64,000 nucleotides of DNA from Paludibacteraceae bacterium (GTDB lineage Bacteria; Bacteroidota; Bacteroidia; Bacteroidales; Paludibacteraceae), in NCBI GenBank assembly GCA_024400115.1, contig JAKSNF010000002.1:62001-126000 (forward strand), read 5' to 3'. Of the stretch, positions 18,488 through 27,940 are shown piece by piece (the first letter of the stretch is position 1; the number at the start of each line of letters is the position of its first letter). Both the position numbers and the translations under genes were made by a program. The notes beneath the pieces were generated by a model. That model was not told where the DNA came from. It saw only the letters and a program-made list of their open reading frames with translations, and searched no databases.

Positions 18488-19609
18488 ATGCCTATTAATT
18501 TTGTATCAACTGCAATATTAGCCTTCCTACTGGGAGTGATGGAAACTTGCTTTATAGTACACGGGTTATACCTCATTTTCAGTAAGCAAACCATGGTTAA
18601 AAACGACTTTGCGCCGAATCAACCCTTACGCCGTCTGGGTGGGTATATCTTGCTATTCTTAGCCCTTTCGTATATCTACACTTGCCGTTTGATTCCTCAA
18701 ATTCCGCACTGGGGAGAAGAAGGAGGCGATGTGTGGGTGCCTTACCTCAATCGCGACACGCTGCTCTACACCATCATCGGTTTTCCGGCTTTTATGGCCT
18801 TCCTTTTCCGCATGGTGGAGAAACTCAAACTCGAGCAATTACTCACCTTATTGGTGCCAACGATAGTGCCCATTGCGCTTTTTGTTATTTATTGTTTTTA
18901 TCCGTCGGACATTGTTTATTTTTCCAGCCTTACGTTCTGGGTAACCTACACAGTGGTGATGCTGATTCTTTTTGTCCGCAAGATGATAATCTACGAGCGT
19001 CGAATCGAGGAGCAACATTCCGATTTGGAGCACCGTTATCTATGGCGTTTCTTCTATCCGGCAGGGCTATTCATCATCACGATGATGATTGGTCTGTCGC
19101 TGAGTTTTCATCGAGATAGTTACATATTATTGAGTATCTATTTTATCTTTAATATTATCTCCACCATCTCCCTTGTTTGGGCAGCGGATAACTTAGAAGG
19201 CGACCCCGTTCAAGAAGACACAAAGGACGATGACGAGACAAACGAATTGGCTGAAATAGATGAGTTTACCAAGAAACGCTTTGAGGCTATTGAGGCGGCA
19301 CTAAATAAAGAACTAAAAAAACGCCCGTTCTATTTAGACTCCAAACTCAATATCAATTATCTTGCCCATAAGGTAGGTACTAACCGAACGTATTTAGGGC
19401 AGTATTTCCGCTATAAAGGCACAACCTTCTACTCCTATATCAATTCGCTCAGAATCGAGCACGCCTGCAAAATGATTGAAGAGGGGAACCTTATTATTTC
19501 AGAGATTGCCTTCGATTGCGGGTTTAATAGCTTGCGAACCTTCCGGCGCGTCTTTTATGAGCAAAAAGGCTGCTCCCCCAGCGAATGGAGGGGGGGGGGA
19601 GGAGGATAG
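18488..19609 (+). CDS. Membrane-bound AraC-family transcriptional regulator
   Basis: The protein has 373 residues. About seven hydrophobic segments fill residues 1-240 (for example FVSTAILAFLLGVMETCFI, IVPIALFVIYCFYP and LFIITMMIGLSLSF). A charged linker follows (about 240-265), then an AraC double helix-turn-helix at the C-terminus (LNINYLAHKVGTNRTYLGQYFR and ISEIAFDCGFNSLRTFRRVF). This architecture is common in Bacteroidota and lets a membrane signal act directly on DNA binding; the signal is unknown. The last codons run through a G10 tract at 19590-19599, giving the odd end RGGGGG after the usual SPSEWR. Its stop codon overlaps the first heptamer of a repeat array. The divergent glycosyltransferase is a possible target. 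Confidence 0.88.
   Translation: MPINFVSTAILAFLLGVMETCFIVHGLYLIFSKQTMVKNDFAPNQPLRRLGGYILLFLALSYIYTCRLIPQIPHWGEEGGDVWVPYLNRDTLLYTIIGFPAFMAFLFRMVEKLKLEQLLTLLVPTIVPIALFVIYCFYPSDIVYFSSLTFWVTYTVVMLILFVRKMIIYERRIEEQHSDLEHRYLWRFFYPAGLFIITMMIGLSLSFHRDSYILLSIYFIFNIISTISLVWAADNLEGDPVQEDTKDDDETNELAEIDEFTKKRFEAIEAALNKELKKRPFYLDSKLNINYLAHKVGTNRTYLGQYFRYKGTTFYSYINSLRIEHACKMIEEGNLIISEIAFDCGFNSLRTFRRVFYEQKGCSPSEWRGGGGG
19590..19599. repeat. G10 homopolymer tract at the 3' end of the AraC regulator gene
   Basis: Ten consecutive G residues just before the stop codon; a slip would only change the final few residues. Confidence 0.9.
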
Positions 19610-19690
19610 TTTAGAGTGGAGAGTTTAGAGTTTAGAGTGGAGAGTGTAGAGTGGAGAGTGTAGAGTTGTTTAATAGTTGAAAGTTGAAAG
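19609..19690. repeat. Heptamer repeat array between the AraC regulator and cca
   Basis: Heptamers GTTTAGA, GTGGAGA and GTGTAGA run without break from the upstream stop codon into GTTGAAA units that contain the TTG start codon of cca. Confidence 0.92.
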
Positions 19691-21087
19691 TATTATTTCC
19701 GGAAATAGAGAATAAGACGCTGCACCTCATTGGCGAGGAGGCGGATAAGTTAGGACTCGAGTGCTATGTGATTGGAGGTTGGGTCAGAGACCTCTTCCTT
19801 CATCGCGGAAGCAAAGACATTGATGTCGTGGTGGTGGGTAGTGGTATCTCCCTTGCCGAACAGGTAGCCGCTCGCTTGGGCAAGCATGCTCACCTCAGTG
19901 TCTTCAAGACCTACGGCACGGCACAAGTCAAGAACCGCGACCTCGAATTGGAGTTCGTTGGTGCAAGGCGCGAGAGTTACCGCCACGAGAGTCGCAACCC
20001 GATTGTAGAAGACGGTACGTTAGAGGAGGACCAAAACCGACGCGACTTTACCATCAATGCCCTCGCTATCTGCCTTAACAAAGACAGATACGGTGAACTG
20101 TTAGACCCCTTTGGCGGCATACAGGACATGAACGAAGGTGTCATTCGTACCCCACTCGACCCCGACATAACGTTCTCTGACGACCCGTTGCGCATGATGC
20201 GCGCTATCCGTTTTGCGTCTCAGTTAGGATTCTACTTAGATAGAGAAACCTTCGATGCCATCGAGAGAAATCGGGAACGGATACATATCATTACCAAGGA
20301 GCGGATTGTAGATGAGTTGAATAAGATAATGGGGTCACGCAAGCCTTCGGTAGGACTATATTTACTTGACAAAACGGGACTTCTCTCGCTTATCTTCCCC
20401 GAGTTGTCTGCCCTCAAAGGAATAGAGACCAAAGAGGGACGAGGACATAAGGATGTCTTTGTGCACACGCTACAAGTGGTGGATAATGTAGCCGAGAAAT
20501 CGGATAACCTCTGGCTCCGTTGGGCAGCGCTTTTGCACGACATAGGCAAACCGCGCTCTAAAGCGTGGGACCCGAAGATGGGTTGGACGTTTAGGAACCA
20601 CAACTACATAGGAGCCAAGATGATACCCGGTATCTTCAAGCGCATGAAGATGCCCCAGAACGAGAAGATGGATTATATCCGTAAGATGGTGGATTTGCAT
20701 ATGCGCCCCATCAATCTGATAGAGGATATAGTTACCGATTCGGCGGTTAGGCGGCTGCTGTTTGAGGCAGGGAACGATATAGACGACTTGATGATTCTGT
20801 GCAATGCCGACATCACCTCGCGCAACGAGGAGAAAGTGGAACGCTTCCACAAGAATTTCGAGTTGGTGAAGCAAAAGATGGTGGAATTAGAGGAGCGTGA
20901 CCGTATCCGCAATTTCCAACCGCCTGTAGATGGAATCGAGATTATGGAACTGCTGCATTTGGAGCCTTGTGCCCTCGTGGGGGAACTGAAGAGCAAGATC
21001 AAAGATGCTATCCTTGATGGCGTCATCCCGAATGAGCACGATGCTGCGAAAGAGTACTTGCTATTTATTTATAGAGGAAACGCTTGA
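19684..21087 (+). CDS. cca: CCA-adding tRNA nucleotidyltransferase with HD domain
   Basis: The 467-residue protein has the class II nucleotidyltransferase head CYVIGGWVRDLFL with catalytic DIDVVVVG (about 45-52). The basic flexible loop and RRDFTINALAI (about 118-128) follow, then the RNA-binding head, an HD metal site (LLHDIGKPR, about 286-294) and a C-terminal helical part. The enzyme repairs or builds the 3' CCA of tRNA. No ATG is possible: an in-frame TGA lies at 19678-19680, so translation must start at TTG 19684 or a few codons later. That TTG belongs to the repeat array, which suggests the original start region was overwritten. The gene overlaps the convergent acyl-CoA ligase gene by 23 bp. 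Confidence 0.93.
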   Translation: MKVLFPEIENKTLHLIGEEADKLGLECYVIGGWVRDLFLHRGSKDIDVVVVGSGISLAEQVAARLGKHAHLSVFKTYGTAQVKNRDLELEFVGARRESYRHESRNPIVEDGTLEEDQNRRDFTINALAICLNKDRYGELLDPFGGIQDMNEGVIRTPLDPDITFSDDPLRMMRAIRFASQLGFYLDRETFDAIERNRERIHIITKERIVDELNKIMGSRKPSVGLYLLDKTGLLSLIFPELSALKGIETKEGRGHKDVFVHTLQVVDNVAEKSDNLWLRWAALLHDIGKPRSKAWDPKMGWTFRNHNYIGAKMIPGIFKRMKMPQNEKMDYIRKMVDLHMRPINLIEDIVTDSAVRRLLFEAGNDIDDLMILCNADITSRNEEKVERFHKNFELVKQKMVELEERDRIRNFQPPVDGIEIMELLHLEPCALVGELKSKIKDAILDGVIPNEHDAAKEYLLFIYRGNA

Positions 21088-22690
21088 TGGATTTTTTGGG
21101 CGTTTTTTCGAACTCCTTTTCTACTATTTCGATATTACTTACCTTCGAGAAATTAGGCAGAAGCATGTTTAACTTTTGCAGGTTCTTCGCCATGAGTTGG
21201 GTTAGTTCGTTCATCTTCTCCTCAGCATAATTCTCGGGGAAGACCAAACCTATAAGTTTACCATTACGCTCCACCACCACCGATTCGCTTACTCCTTCTA
21301 AGCTATTGAGCTTGTCCTCAATCTCCTCGGGATAGATGTTCTGTCCGCTGGCACCTAAGATCATATTCTTACTACGTCCACGCAAGAAGACATTGCCCTT
21401 GCGGTCAATGATTCCTATATCACCCGTACGCATCCACCCGTCTTCGGTAAAGACATTATCCGTAGCTTGTAGGTTCTTGTAGTAACCACGCATCACACCT
21501 TCGCCACGCACAAGCAGTTCTCCGGGTTCGCGATGAGGGCGATCACTTTCCACTTTCATTTGCATATTATCAATCACGCGACCGCAAGAACGGAAAGCAA
21601 AATCGCTCCAAGGGGCGTAGCACAACAGCGGAGCACATTCGGTCATACCATAACCACAGGTATAAGGGAAGTGAATTTGTTTGAGGCAGCGTTCCACGTC
21701 CTTACTAAAAGCAGCACCACCGATAATGAGCACTTCCAGTTTACCACCGAATGTCTCCATTAGTTTGCGATGAACCTTACGGCGAATTATTCGATTGATA
21801 AAAGGCATGTACCAAAGAATCTTAACGAGCGGTTTATTGATCTGCGGGAAGATACTCTTCTTAAAAATCTTCTCTACCACCAAGGGTACCGTCAGAATCA
21901 TATAGGGATGAACTTGACTAAAGGCAGACAGTAAGAGTGCCGGCGTTATACTCTTAGTAATAAAATATATATGTGTGCCACCGGCTATTTGGTACAGGAA
22001 TTCGAACATCAGTCCAAACATATGTGCTAAAGGAAGCATCGAGACTAATGTCTTAGAGGAATCGTTGGGTATACTGGCTAATCCGTATTCTACGTTATTA
22101 CTCAAATTACGATGAGTTATCATCACTCCCTTGGGAGAACCGGTTGAACCTGAAGTATAATTGATAAGTGCCAAGTCGTCAAAGTTGTCGGTGGGTAAAA
22201 CCCAATCTTCCTGTCTCAGTCCATTAGGATAACGCTCGGCATAGAGTTTATCTATTTCTTCCGATGAAACGGGCATTTTAGACTGCATAATAGACAAATC
22301 TTCAATTGTGATAAAAGCTTCTACTCCGGGCATCATTTTCTCATCAATCCTACCCTTTACCCATGGTCCTACAAAGAGGACGCGCGCTTCGGAGTGATTA
22401 ACTAATTCGTGAATACTCTCGCTCGTGAACTCCGGCAAAACACTAACTGCTATTCCGCGATAGGCAGAAATAGCCAAATAAGCCACAGCCCAGTTACTGC
22501 AATTGCGACCGCAAATAGCAATCTTATCTCTTTCTTTTATTCCTATTCGTTCAAAAAGCAAAGTTAGCCACTTAACCTTTTGGGCTAATTGGCAATAGGA
22601 GTACTCTACTGTTCCACCGAAATCTGTAATGGCTATCTTGTCCCAGTTACGGCACATCGAATCTTGAATTGTTTTTAAATAATGTTGCAT
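21065..22690 (-). CDS. AMP-forming acyl-CoA (fatty acid) ligase
   Basis: The protein has 541 residues and belongs to the ANL superfamily. Visible motifs: the P-loop LINYTSGSTGSPKGVMITH (about 172-190), the acyl-site YGMTECAPLL (about 340-349), the adenylate motif GWMRTGDIG (about 402-410) and the hinge KNMILGASGQNIYPEEIE (about 425-442). It activates a carboxylic acid with ATP and transfers it to CoA or an acyl carrier; long-chain fatty acid is the most likely substrate by family resemblance, not proven. There is no signal peptide, so it is cytosolic or peripheral to the membrane. Promoter at 22716-22747. Confidence 0.88.
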   Translation of the reverse strand: MQHYLKTIQDSMCRNWDKIAITDFGGTVEYSYCQLAQKVKWLTLLFERIGIKERDKIAICGRNCSNWAVAYLAISAYRGIAVSVLPEFTSESIHELVNHSEARVLFVGPWVKGRIDEKMMPGVEAFITIEDLSIMQSKMPVSSEEIDKLYAERYPNGLRQEDWVLPTDNFDDLALINYTSGSTGSPKGVMITHRNLSNNVEYGLASIPNDSSKTLVSMLPLAHMFGLMFEFLYQIAGGTHIYFITKSITPALLLSAFSQVHPYMILTVPLVVEKIFKKSIFPQINKPLVKILWYMPFINRIIRRKVHRKLMETFGGKLEVLIIGGAAFSKDVERCLKQIHFPYTCGYGMTECAPLLCYAPWSDFAFRSCGRVIDNMQMKVESDRPHREPGELLVRGEGVMRGYYKNLQATDNVFTEDGWMRTGDIGIIDRKGNVFLRGRSKNMILGASGQNIYPEEIEDKLNSLEGVSESVVVERNGKLIGLVFPENYAEEKMNELTQLMAKNLQKLNMLLPNFSKVSNIEIVEKEFEKTPKKSIKRFLYK

Positions 22691-22715
22691 AAGTCCATCG
22701 TTTGTTTTGGCGGTG

Positions 22716-22747
22716 CAAAATTACAACAAAATCTCTAAAGACACAAA
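22716..22747 (-). promoter_or_regulatory. Promoter of the acyl-CoA ligase gene
   Basis: TTTG (22744-22747) and TAATTTTG (22716-22723) on the minus strand, 20 bp apart. Confidence 0.78.
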
Positions 22748-22823
22748 AAAATGGTTTATTGGGATGAACAAAGGGGCAAAAATCGCATTTTAGGGATAAA
22801 AACACAAAATATGTGGTGAAATA

Positions 22824-22855
22824 TTTGTTTGTTTGGAGATTTTTTTGTAATTTTG
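22824..22855 (+). promoter_or_regulatory. Promoter of aspA
   Basis: TTTG (22824-22827) and TAATTTTG (22848-22855), 20 bp apart; leader of about 60 nt. Confidence 0.8.
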
Positions 22856-22920
22856 TAGCCGATTTTGGGAGTAGAGGGATAGAAGAGTAGAGATTACATG
22901 TAACTATAAAACAAAATATT

Positions 22921-24336
22921 ATGAAAACGAGAAAAGAAAGTGATTTAATTGGTGAATTGGAGATTCCTGAAGAAGCGTTGTATGGTGTCCAAACCCTACG
23001 TGGTATAGAGAACTTCCCGATTAGTAAATTCAAGTTAAAAGATTACCCTACGTTCATCAACGGTTTGGCATACACCAAATGGGGTGCCGCTATTGCCAAC
23101 CACGAGTTAGGGTTGCTTACCGACGAGCAGTTCAAGGCTATTGAGCAGGCATGTCAAGAGATCTTAGCCGGTCAATGGCATGACCAGTTCCCTGTAGATA
23201 TGATTCAGGGTGGTGCAGGTACTACGACAAACATGAACGCCAATGAGGTTATTGCCAACCGCGCACTACAAATAATGGGACATAAGGCGGGTGAGTATAT
23301 GTACTTGAGCCCCAACGACCATGTGAATGGTAGCCAGTCAACTAACGATGCCTACCCCACCGCTATTCACTTGGGCTTATACGCTATGCATTTAGAGTAT
23401 AAGAAGCACTTTGAGCAACTGATTGACGCCTTTGAGGTTAAGTCCAAAGAGTTTGCACAAGTCCTGAAGATGGGTCGCACTCAGTTGGAAGATGCTGTTC
23501 CGATGACGGTAGGTCAGACGTTTGGTGCATTTGCTTCCATCTTGAGAGACGAGATACCTCACCTTGATGCCGCCGCCGAGGAGTTCTTGACCATTAACAT
23601 GGGTGCAACCGCAATCGGTACAGGTATATGCTCACAACCCAGTTATGACACGAAATGTACTGCTGCCATCGCCAAAATAACAGGCTGGAATATCCGTGAA
23701 GCCAATGACCTTGTTGCCGCCACGAGTGATACCAGTTGCATGGTGGGTTATTCGAGTGTTCTGCGTCGTATCGCCACCAAGATGAATAAGATCTGTAACG
23801 ACCTGCGTCTGCTTGGTTCCGGTCCTAAGTGCGGTCTGCACGAATTGGACTTGCCTGCTCGTCAACCGGGTAGCAGTATCATGCCGGGTAAGGTGAACCC
23901 TGTTATTCCGGAGGTGATGAACCAAATCAGTTATAAGGTTATTGGTAACGACCTCTGTGTGGCTATGTGCAATGAGGCTGCCCAGATGGAACTGAACGCA
24001 ATGGAACCGACCATGGCTCAATGCTGCTTCGAGAGCATCGAGATTATGATTAACGGCTTTGACGTATTGCGCAAATATTGCATCGAAGGCATCAAAGCGG
24101 ACGCTGAACATTGTCGCAATTATATCAGGGGTTCGATTGGTATCGTAACGGCTCTTAATCCTATCATCGGTTATAAGAACTCGACGAAGATTGCCAAAGA
24201 GGCATTGGCTACAGGTAAGTCCGTTTATGACCTCGTACTGGAACACGGCATCTTAACTCAAGAGGACTTAGATACGATTCTTAGTCCCGAGAATATGATC
24301 AAACCGGTTAAACTCGACATCAAGCCGAAGAAATAG
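22921..24336 (+). CDS. aspA: Aspartate ammonia-lyase
   Basis: The 471-residue protein has the fumarase/aspartase signature GSSIMPGKVNPVIPEVMN (about 319-336), the substrate-binding GGAGTTTNMNANEV (about 100-113) and NDHVNGSQSTNDAYPT (about 137-152). It converts aspartate to fumarate plus ammonia in the cytosol, feeding fumarate respiration or nitrogen release. Fumarase class II is the alternative, but the N-terminus (ESDLIGELEIPEEALYGVQT) is typical of aspartase. Its promoter is canonical. A heptamer array separates it from rdgB, so the two may share a transcript. Confidence 0.93.
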   Translation: MKTRKESDLIGELEIPEEALYGVQTLRGIENFPISKFKLKDYPTFINGLAYTKWGAAIANHELGLLTDEQFKAIEQACQEILAGQWHDQFPVDMIQGGAGTTTNMNANEVIANRALQIMGHKAGEYMYLSPNDHVNGSQSTNDAYPTAIHLGLYAMHLEYKKHFEQLIDAFEVKSKEFAQVLKMGRTQLEDAVPMTVGQTFGAFASILRDEIPHLDAAAEEFLTINMGATAIGTGICSQPSYDTKCTAAIAKITGWNIREANDLVAATSDTSCMVGYSSVLRRIATKMNKICNDLRLLGSGPKCGLHELDLPARQPGSSIMPGKVNPVIPEVMNQISYKVIGNDLCVAMCNEAAQMELNAMEPTMAQCCFESIEIMINGFDVLRKYCIEGIKADAEHCRNYIRGSIGIVTALNPIIGYKNSTKIAKEALATGKSVYDLVLEHGILTQEDLDTILSPENMIKPVKLDIKPKK

Positions 24337-24387
24337 TGGTTAGTGGTTAGTGGTTAGAGGTTAGTGGTTAGTGGTTAGAGGTTAGAG
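24337..24387. repeat. GGTTAGT/GGTTAGA heptamer array between aspA and rdgB
   Basis: Seven tandem heptamers run from the aspA stop codon to the rdgB ATG with almost no other sequence between the genes. Confidence 0.9.
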
Positions 24388-24975
24388 ATGAAACTGGTTT
24401 TTGCAAGCAATAATAAGCATAAGTTAGAAGAGGTTCGTGCTATTCTAACGGGTCATGAGGTGCTCAGTCTCAACGATATTGGTTTTGTGACCGATATTGA
24501 TGAGACGGGAGACACCTTGGAGGCTAATTCGCTTATTAAGGCTCGCGCCGTGGCAGATTTTATTACGGCACAGGCTCTTTCGGTAGAGGGTATTTTCTCG
24601 GACGATACGGGTTTAGAGATAGACGCTCTTCAAGGTCAGCCGGGTGTACACACTGCCCGTTGGGCAGGCGAACCGGCAAATGATGCCAATAACCGTCGCA
24701 AAGCTCTGACACTACTGCAAGGACAGACGAACCGCAGTGCACGTTTCCGCACGGTCATCACCCTTATAAGAGGCGAACAAGTGCAGCAAGTAGAGGGACG
24801 TGTAGAAGGTGTTATTGCCACGCAAGAGAGTGGAAATGGTGGTTTTGGTTATGACCCTCTGTTTATGCCGGAGGGCTATGACAAGACGTTTGCCGAATTG
24901 CCCGCAGAAGTAAAAAACAGTATCAGTCACCGAGCCAGAGCGATGCAAGCTTTGTGCAAGGTGATTGATGGTTGA
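24388..24975 (+). CDS. rdgB: XTP/dITP diphosphatase (RdgB/HAM1 family)
   Basis: This 195-residue protein has the family start LVFASNNKHKLEEVRAIL, the DETGDTLEANSLIKARA block (about 39-55), the catalytic FSDDTGLEIDAL (about 70-81) and GGFGYDPLFMPEGYDKTFAEL (about 150-170). The enzyme removes deaminated purine triphosphates (ITP, dITP, XTP) from the nucleotide pool to prevent mutation. Length is normal. Its ATG directly follows a GGTTAGAG repeat, so the ribosome-binding region is supplied by the repeat. The downstream porZ start lies 10 bp after its stop, suggesting one operon. Confidence 0.95.
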   Translation: MKLVFASNNKHKLEEVRAILTGHEVLSLNDIGFVTDIDETGDTLEANSLIKARAVADFITAQALSVEGIFSDDTGLEIDALQGQPGVHTARWAGEPANDANNRRKALTLLQGQTNRSARFRTVITLIRGEQVQQVEGRVEGVIATQESGNGGFGYDPLFMPEGYDKTFAELPAEVKNSISHRARAMQALCKVIDG

Positions 24976-24985
24976 TGAATTGTAT

Positions 24986-27337
24986 ATGAAAAAGTTATTG
25001 CTACTATTAGGACTCGTTGGTTGGTTGCCGTTATGGGCGATGGATGAGACCGAACCGGTGGATTACGGAACCATGTTCAATTGGGAGACGTATTCGTCTT
25101 ACTACAACGCATCTGATGTAGTTAAGACCTCAACTGCCGTCTATTGTTTGGCAGAGGGGTCTCTGTTCTCCTTAGATATAAAGACACGAGAAATATCGCG
25201 TTGGAATAAGCAAAACGGACTGAACGGAGGAAAGATTAGTAGCATTCACTATGTTCCCGATTTGGATATTGTGCTTGTTGTTTATGGGGATAACATGTTA
25301 GATGTGATTGACAAGCGTGGGAATATCAATCCTATTCGCGACCTCTATCAGACAACCTCTAAAGCGATTAATATTCATTGCACGTATATACATAAACAGT
25401 TAGCCTACTTAGGTACTGATTTTGGTATTATCGCTATCAATCTAAAGAAGCGAGAAGTAGCAGATACGTACTATATCGGGGCAGAGGCACAAGATGTGGT
25501 GATAACCAATATAGCCGTGGCTAATGACACGCTCTTTGCGCAATCGAATTATCTTTTATACAAAGCTTCTTTACGAAGTAATCTGCTCAGTTATACGGTT
25601 TGGGAAACAGAAAATCTTCCGTTAAAGAAGACTAACATGTGGAATCAGCTGACCTCTTATAATGGGTCGTTATGGTCGCTGCAAGACACTACATTGATGG
25701 TTCGCCACGAAGGGAAATGGGATACGATTCCTTCTACAGAGCAATGGGACAAACTCTTTACTGATGGGGAAAAACTATATGCCATCAATCAAGAGAACCA
25801 TATATTTGAGATGTCGTCCGCGGGGGACAGTTTAGTTCCGCTTTACTTACTCTCTGATGTGGCGAGTGCTTGTTATGATAGTCAGAAGCATGTTTATTGG
25901 TTGGGGCTAAATAGCCATGGCATCTGCGAGTTAAACGAGGAGAAACACACAGTACAGAAAGAATATCTGCCCGAAGGGCCGATTCGTAATGATATTTATT
26001 CGCTCACTTTTGCCGGTGAGAAATTATTTATCTGCCCGGGTTATAGGTGGTCTGACCGCGGAAAAGTAGATGCCACCTTTGCGTTTCTTAATCCCGATGG
26101 TGAATGGGGATACGAATCTTATTGGCACACGTCGAGTGTTTTAGATTCTTATATCATGGACTTGGTTGCTGTTGCTGTTGATCCCAATGATGACGGCCAC
26201 TTCTTTATGAGTTCCTATGGTTATGGTGTGATTGAGTATCGCAATAATCAGGCGTATAAGCAATATACCGAGGGCTCTCCCGGGTGTACATTATTGTCCC
26301 TTGTTCCCGGTAACTTAAATTATGTACGGACAGACGGAGCCACGATTGACCAACAAGGCAATTTATGGGTTATTCAGCCGCAAAGTAATGTTACAACCCT
26401 GCACGTTTTCAATATAGCAACGGAACAATGGACGGCTTATGACCTCTATTCCGGTGGGAAAAGAGTCTCTTTTAATACTCCCAAAGGAATATGGATAGAC
26501 CACTCGGATACCAATCGTAAGTGGATGATTGACCAACGCAATGGCGCAGGTATTGTTTTATTGGACGACCATGGTACTCCTGCGTATCACCAAGATGACC
26601 GCTGCATGAGTCGAACCAATATGCAAGACCAAAATGGTAATAATATCCAGTTTACCCTCATCTTCGATTGGGCACAGGATAAGAAGAACGATATTTGGGT
26701 TGGATTAGAAGGTGGTGTGATTATTATTCCTTCCTCCGAAGACTTTATGACCTCCAATAGGTGTAAGCGAGTGATTATCCCGCGCAATGATGGAACGGGA
26801 CTGGCAGACTATCTGCTTTCTAACGATAACGTGCGTGCCATCACCGTAGATGGTGGTAACCGCAAATGGTTAGGAACGGAGAGTTCTGGCGTTTATTTGG
26901 TATCGGAGGACGGAATGACGACTATTTACCATTTCACCGAAGAAAACTCGCCTCTGCCATCCAATTATATCACGGATATTGCCATTCACCCCACCACAGG
27001 TGAGGTCTTTATCGGAACGAGTGCGGGTTTAGTCAGTTTCCGCAGCGATGCTTCGGAACCATTTGAGACCTATCAAGAAGCGTTAGCATACCCCAATCCT
27101 GTTCGGCCGAATTACGATGGCGTAGTAACAATACAAGGTTTAACCGATGGCACCGTTGTTAATATCATTGACCAAGGCGGTCAACTCGTTTGTAAGACGA
27201 ATGCCAACGGTGGTACTGCTATTTGGGATTTGAAAAACGGAGACGGTAAGCGCGTTAGTTCGGGTATTTATACGGCACTATGCAATGATACGGCAGGCAA
27301 TCATCAGATTGTCAAGATTATGGTCATGAATAGATGA
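24986..27337 (+). CDS. porZ: Type IX secretion component PorZ (two beta-propellers plus sorting domain)
   Basis: The protein has 783 residues from ATG 24986 (MKKLLLLLGLVGWLPLWAMDE, a signal peptide). Two propeller-like regions follow, with repeated blade motifs (IWVGLEGGVIIIP, KWLGTESSGVYLV, VFIGTSAGLVSF). A C-terminal type A sorting domain has AYPNPVRPNYDG near 700 and VSSGIYTALC near 760. In Porphyromonas gingivalis, PorZ (776 residues, same plan) is part of the surface attachment complex with PorU that cleaves cargo signals and attaches lipopolysaccharide. An in-frame TTG at 24965 overlaps rdgB and would spoil the signal peptide, so 24986 is preferred. Presence with sprA supports a working T9SS. 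Confidence 0.88.
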   Translation: MKKLLLLLGLVGWLPLWAMDETEPVDYGTMFNWETYSSYYNASDVVKTSTAVYCLAEGSLFSLDIKTREISRWNKQNGLNGGKISSIHYVPDLDIVLVVYGDNMLDVIDKRGNINPIRDLYQTTSKAINIHCTYIHKQLAYLGTDFGIIAINLKKREVADTYYIGAEAQDVVITNIAVANDTLFAQSNYLLYKASLRSNLLSYTVWETENLPLKKTNMWNQLTSYNGSLWSLQDTTLMVRHEGKWDTIPSTEQWDKLFTDGEKLYAINQENHIFEMSSAGDSLVPLYLLSDVASACYDSQKHVYWLGLNSHGICELNEEKHTVQKEYLPEGPIRNDIYSLTFAGEKLFICPGYRWSDRGKVDATFAFLNPDGEWGYESYWHTSSVLDSYIMDLVAVAVDPNDDGHFFMSSYGYGVIEYRNNQAYKQYTEGSPGCTLLSLVPGNLNYVRTDGATIDQQGNLWVIQPQSNVTTLHVFNIATEQWTAYDLYSGGKRVSFNTPKGIWIDHSDTNRKWMIDQRNGAGIVLLDDHGTPAYHQDDRCMSRTNMQDQNGNNIQFTLIFDWAQDKKNDIWVGLEGGVIIIPSSEDFMTSNRCKRVIIPRNDGTGLADYLLSNDNVRAITVDGGNRKWLGTESSGVYLVSEDGMTTIYHFTEENSPLPSNYITDIAIHPTTGEVFIGTSAGLVSFRSDASEPFETYQEALAYPNPVRPNYDGVVTIQGLTDGTVVNIIDQGGQLVCKTNANGGTAIWDLKNGDGKRVSSGIYTALCNDTAGNHQIVKIMVMNR

Positions 27338-27358
27338 TAATCGGTTATCAATTCTACC

Positions 27359-27940
27359 TTATTTTCCAATCAGTTTAAGAAACTCTTCCCTTGTCTCGGG
27401 GCGGGTAAATGCTCCTGTGAAATCGGAGGTTGTGGTGATGGCGTGCTCTTTTTGAACCCCTCGCATCTGCATGCACAGGTGCTCTGCCTCAATAACTACC
27501 ATAACCCCTAAGGGATTGAGCGTTTTTTGTATGCACTCTTTGATTTGGGTCGTCATCCGTTCTTGCACTTGCAAACGACGAGCAAAGACATCCACCACGC
27601 GAGCAATCTTACTCAGACCCGTTATTTTACCATTGGGTATATACGCCACGTGCGCTTTGCCAAAGAAAGGAAGTAAGTGGTGCTCACAAAGGGAATAGAA
27701 ATCAATATCTTTGACCACCACCATTTGGCGGTAGTCTTCTTCAAAGAGAGCAGAACGCAAGATAGCTTCGGGGTCTTCATGATAACCTTTAGTGAGGAAC
27801 TGAAATGCTTCTCCCACTCGTTCGGGGGTACGCTCCAGACCTTGACGATGAACATCCTCACCTATATGGGTGAGTATATCGCTGACCGAAGACGCAATCT
27901 GCTGCGTTAGGTTATGATTGGGGTTAAACTCTTGTGTCAT
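27359..27940 (-). CDS. folE: GTP cyclohydrolase I
   Basis: The 193-residue protein carries the two family signatures: the zinc-binding block [20 protein letters not shown] (about 83-102) and [20 protein letters not shown] (about 109-128), plus the later [10 protein letters not shown] with a second zinc cysteine (about 154-163). It converts GTP to dihydroneopterin triphosphate, the first step of folate synthesis. It overlaps the upstream SPOR gene by 4 bp. In Bacteroides a triosephosphate isomerase gene often lies between SPOR and folE genes; it is absent here. Confidence 0.95.
   Translation of the reverse strand: MTQEFNPNHNLTQQIASSVSDILTHIGEDVHRQGLERTPERVGEAFQFLTKGYHEDPEAILRSALFEEDYRQMVVVKDIDFYSLCEHHLLPFFGKAHVAYIPNGKITGLSKIARVVDVFARRLQVQERMTTQIKECIQKTLNPLGVMVVIEAEHLCMQMRGVQKEHAITTTSDFTGAFTRPETREEFLKLIGK

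Noticed and set aside
23632..24246. 204-codon frame opposite aspA
   Set aside because: Shadow frame; composition (His/Thr rich) reflects reverse-strand codons of aspA.
24337..24387. Telomere-like TTAG repeats
   Set aside because: The units vary and lie inside a bacterial operon; similarity to telomere repeats is coincidental.
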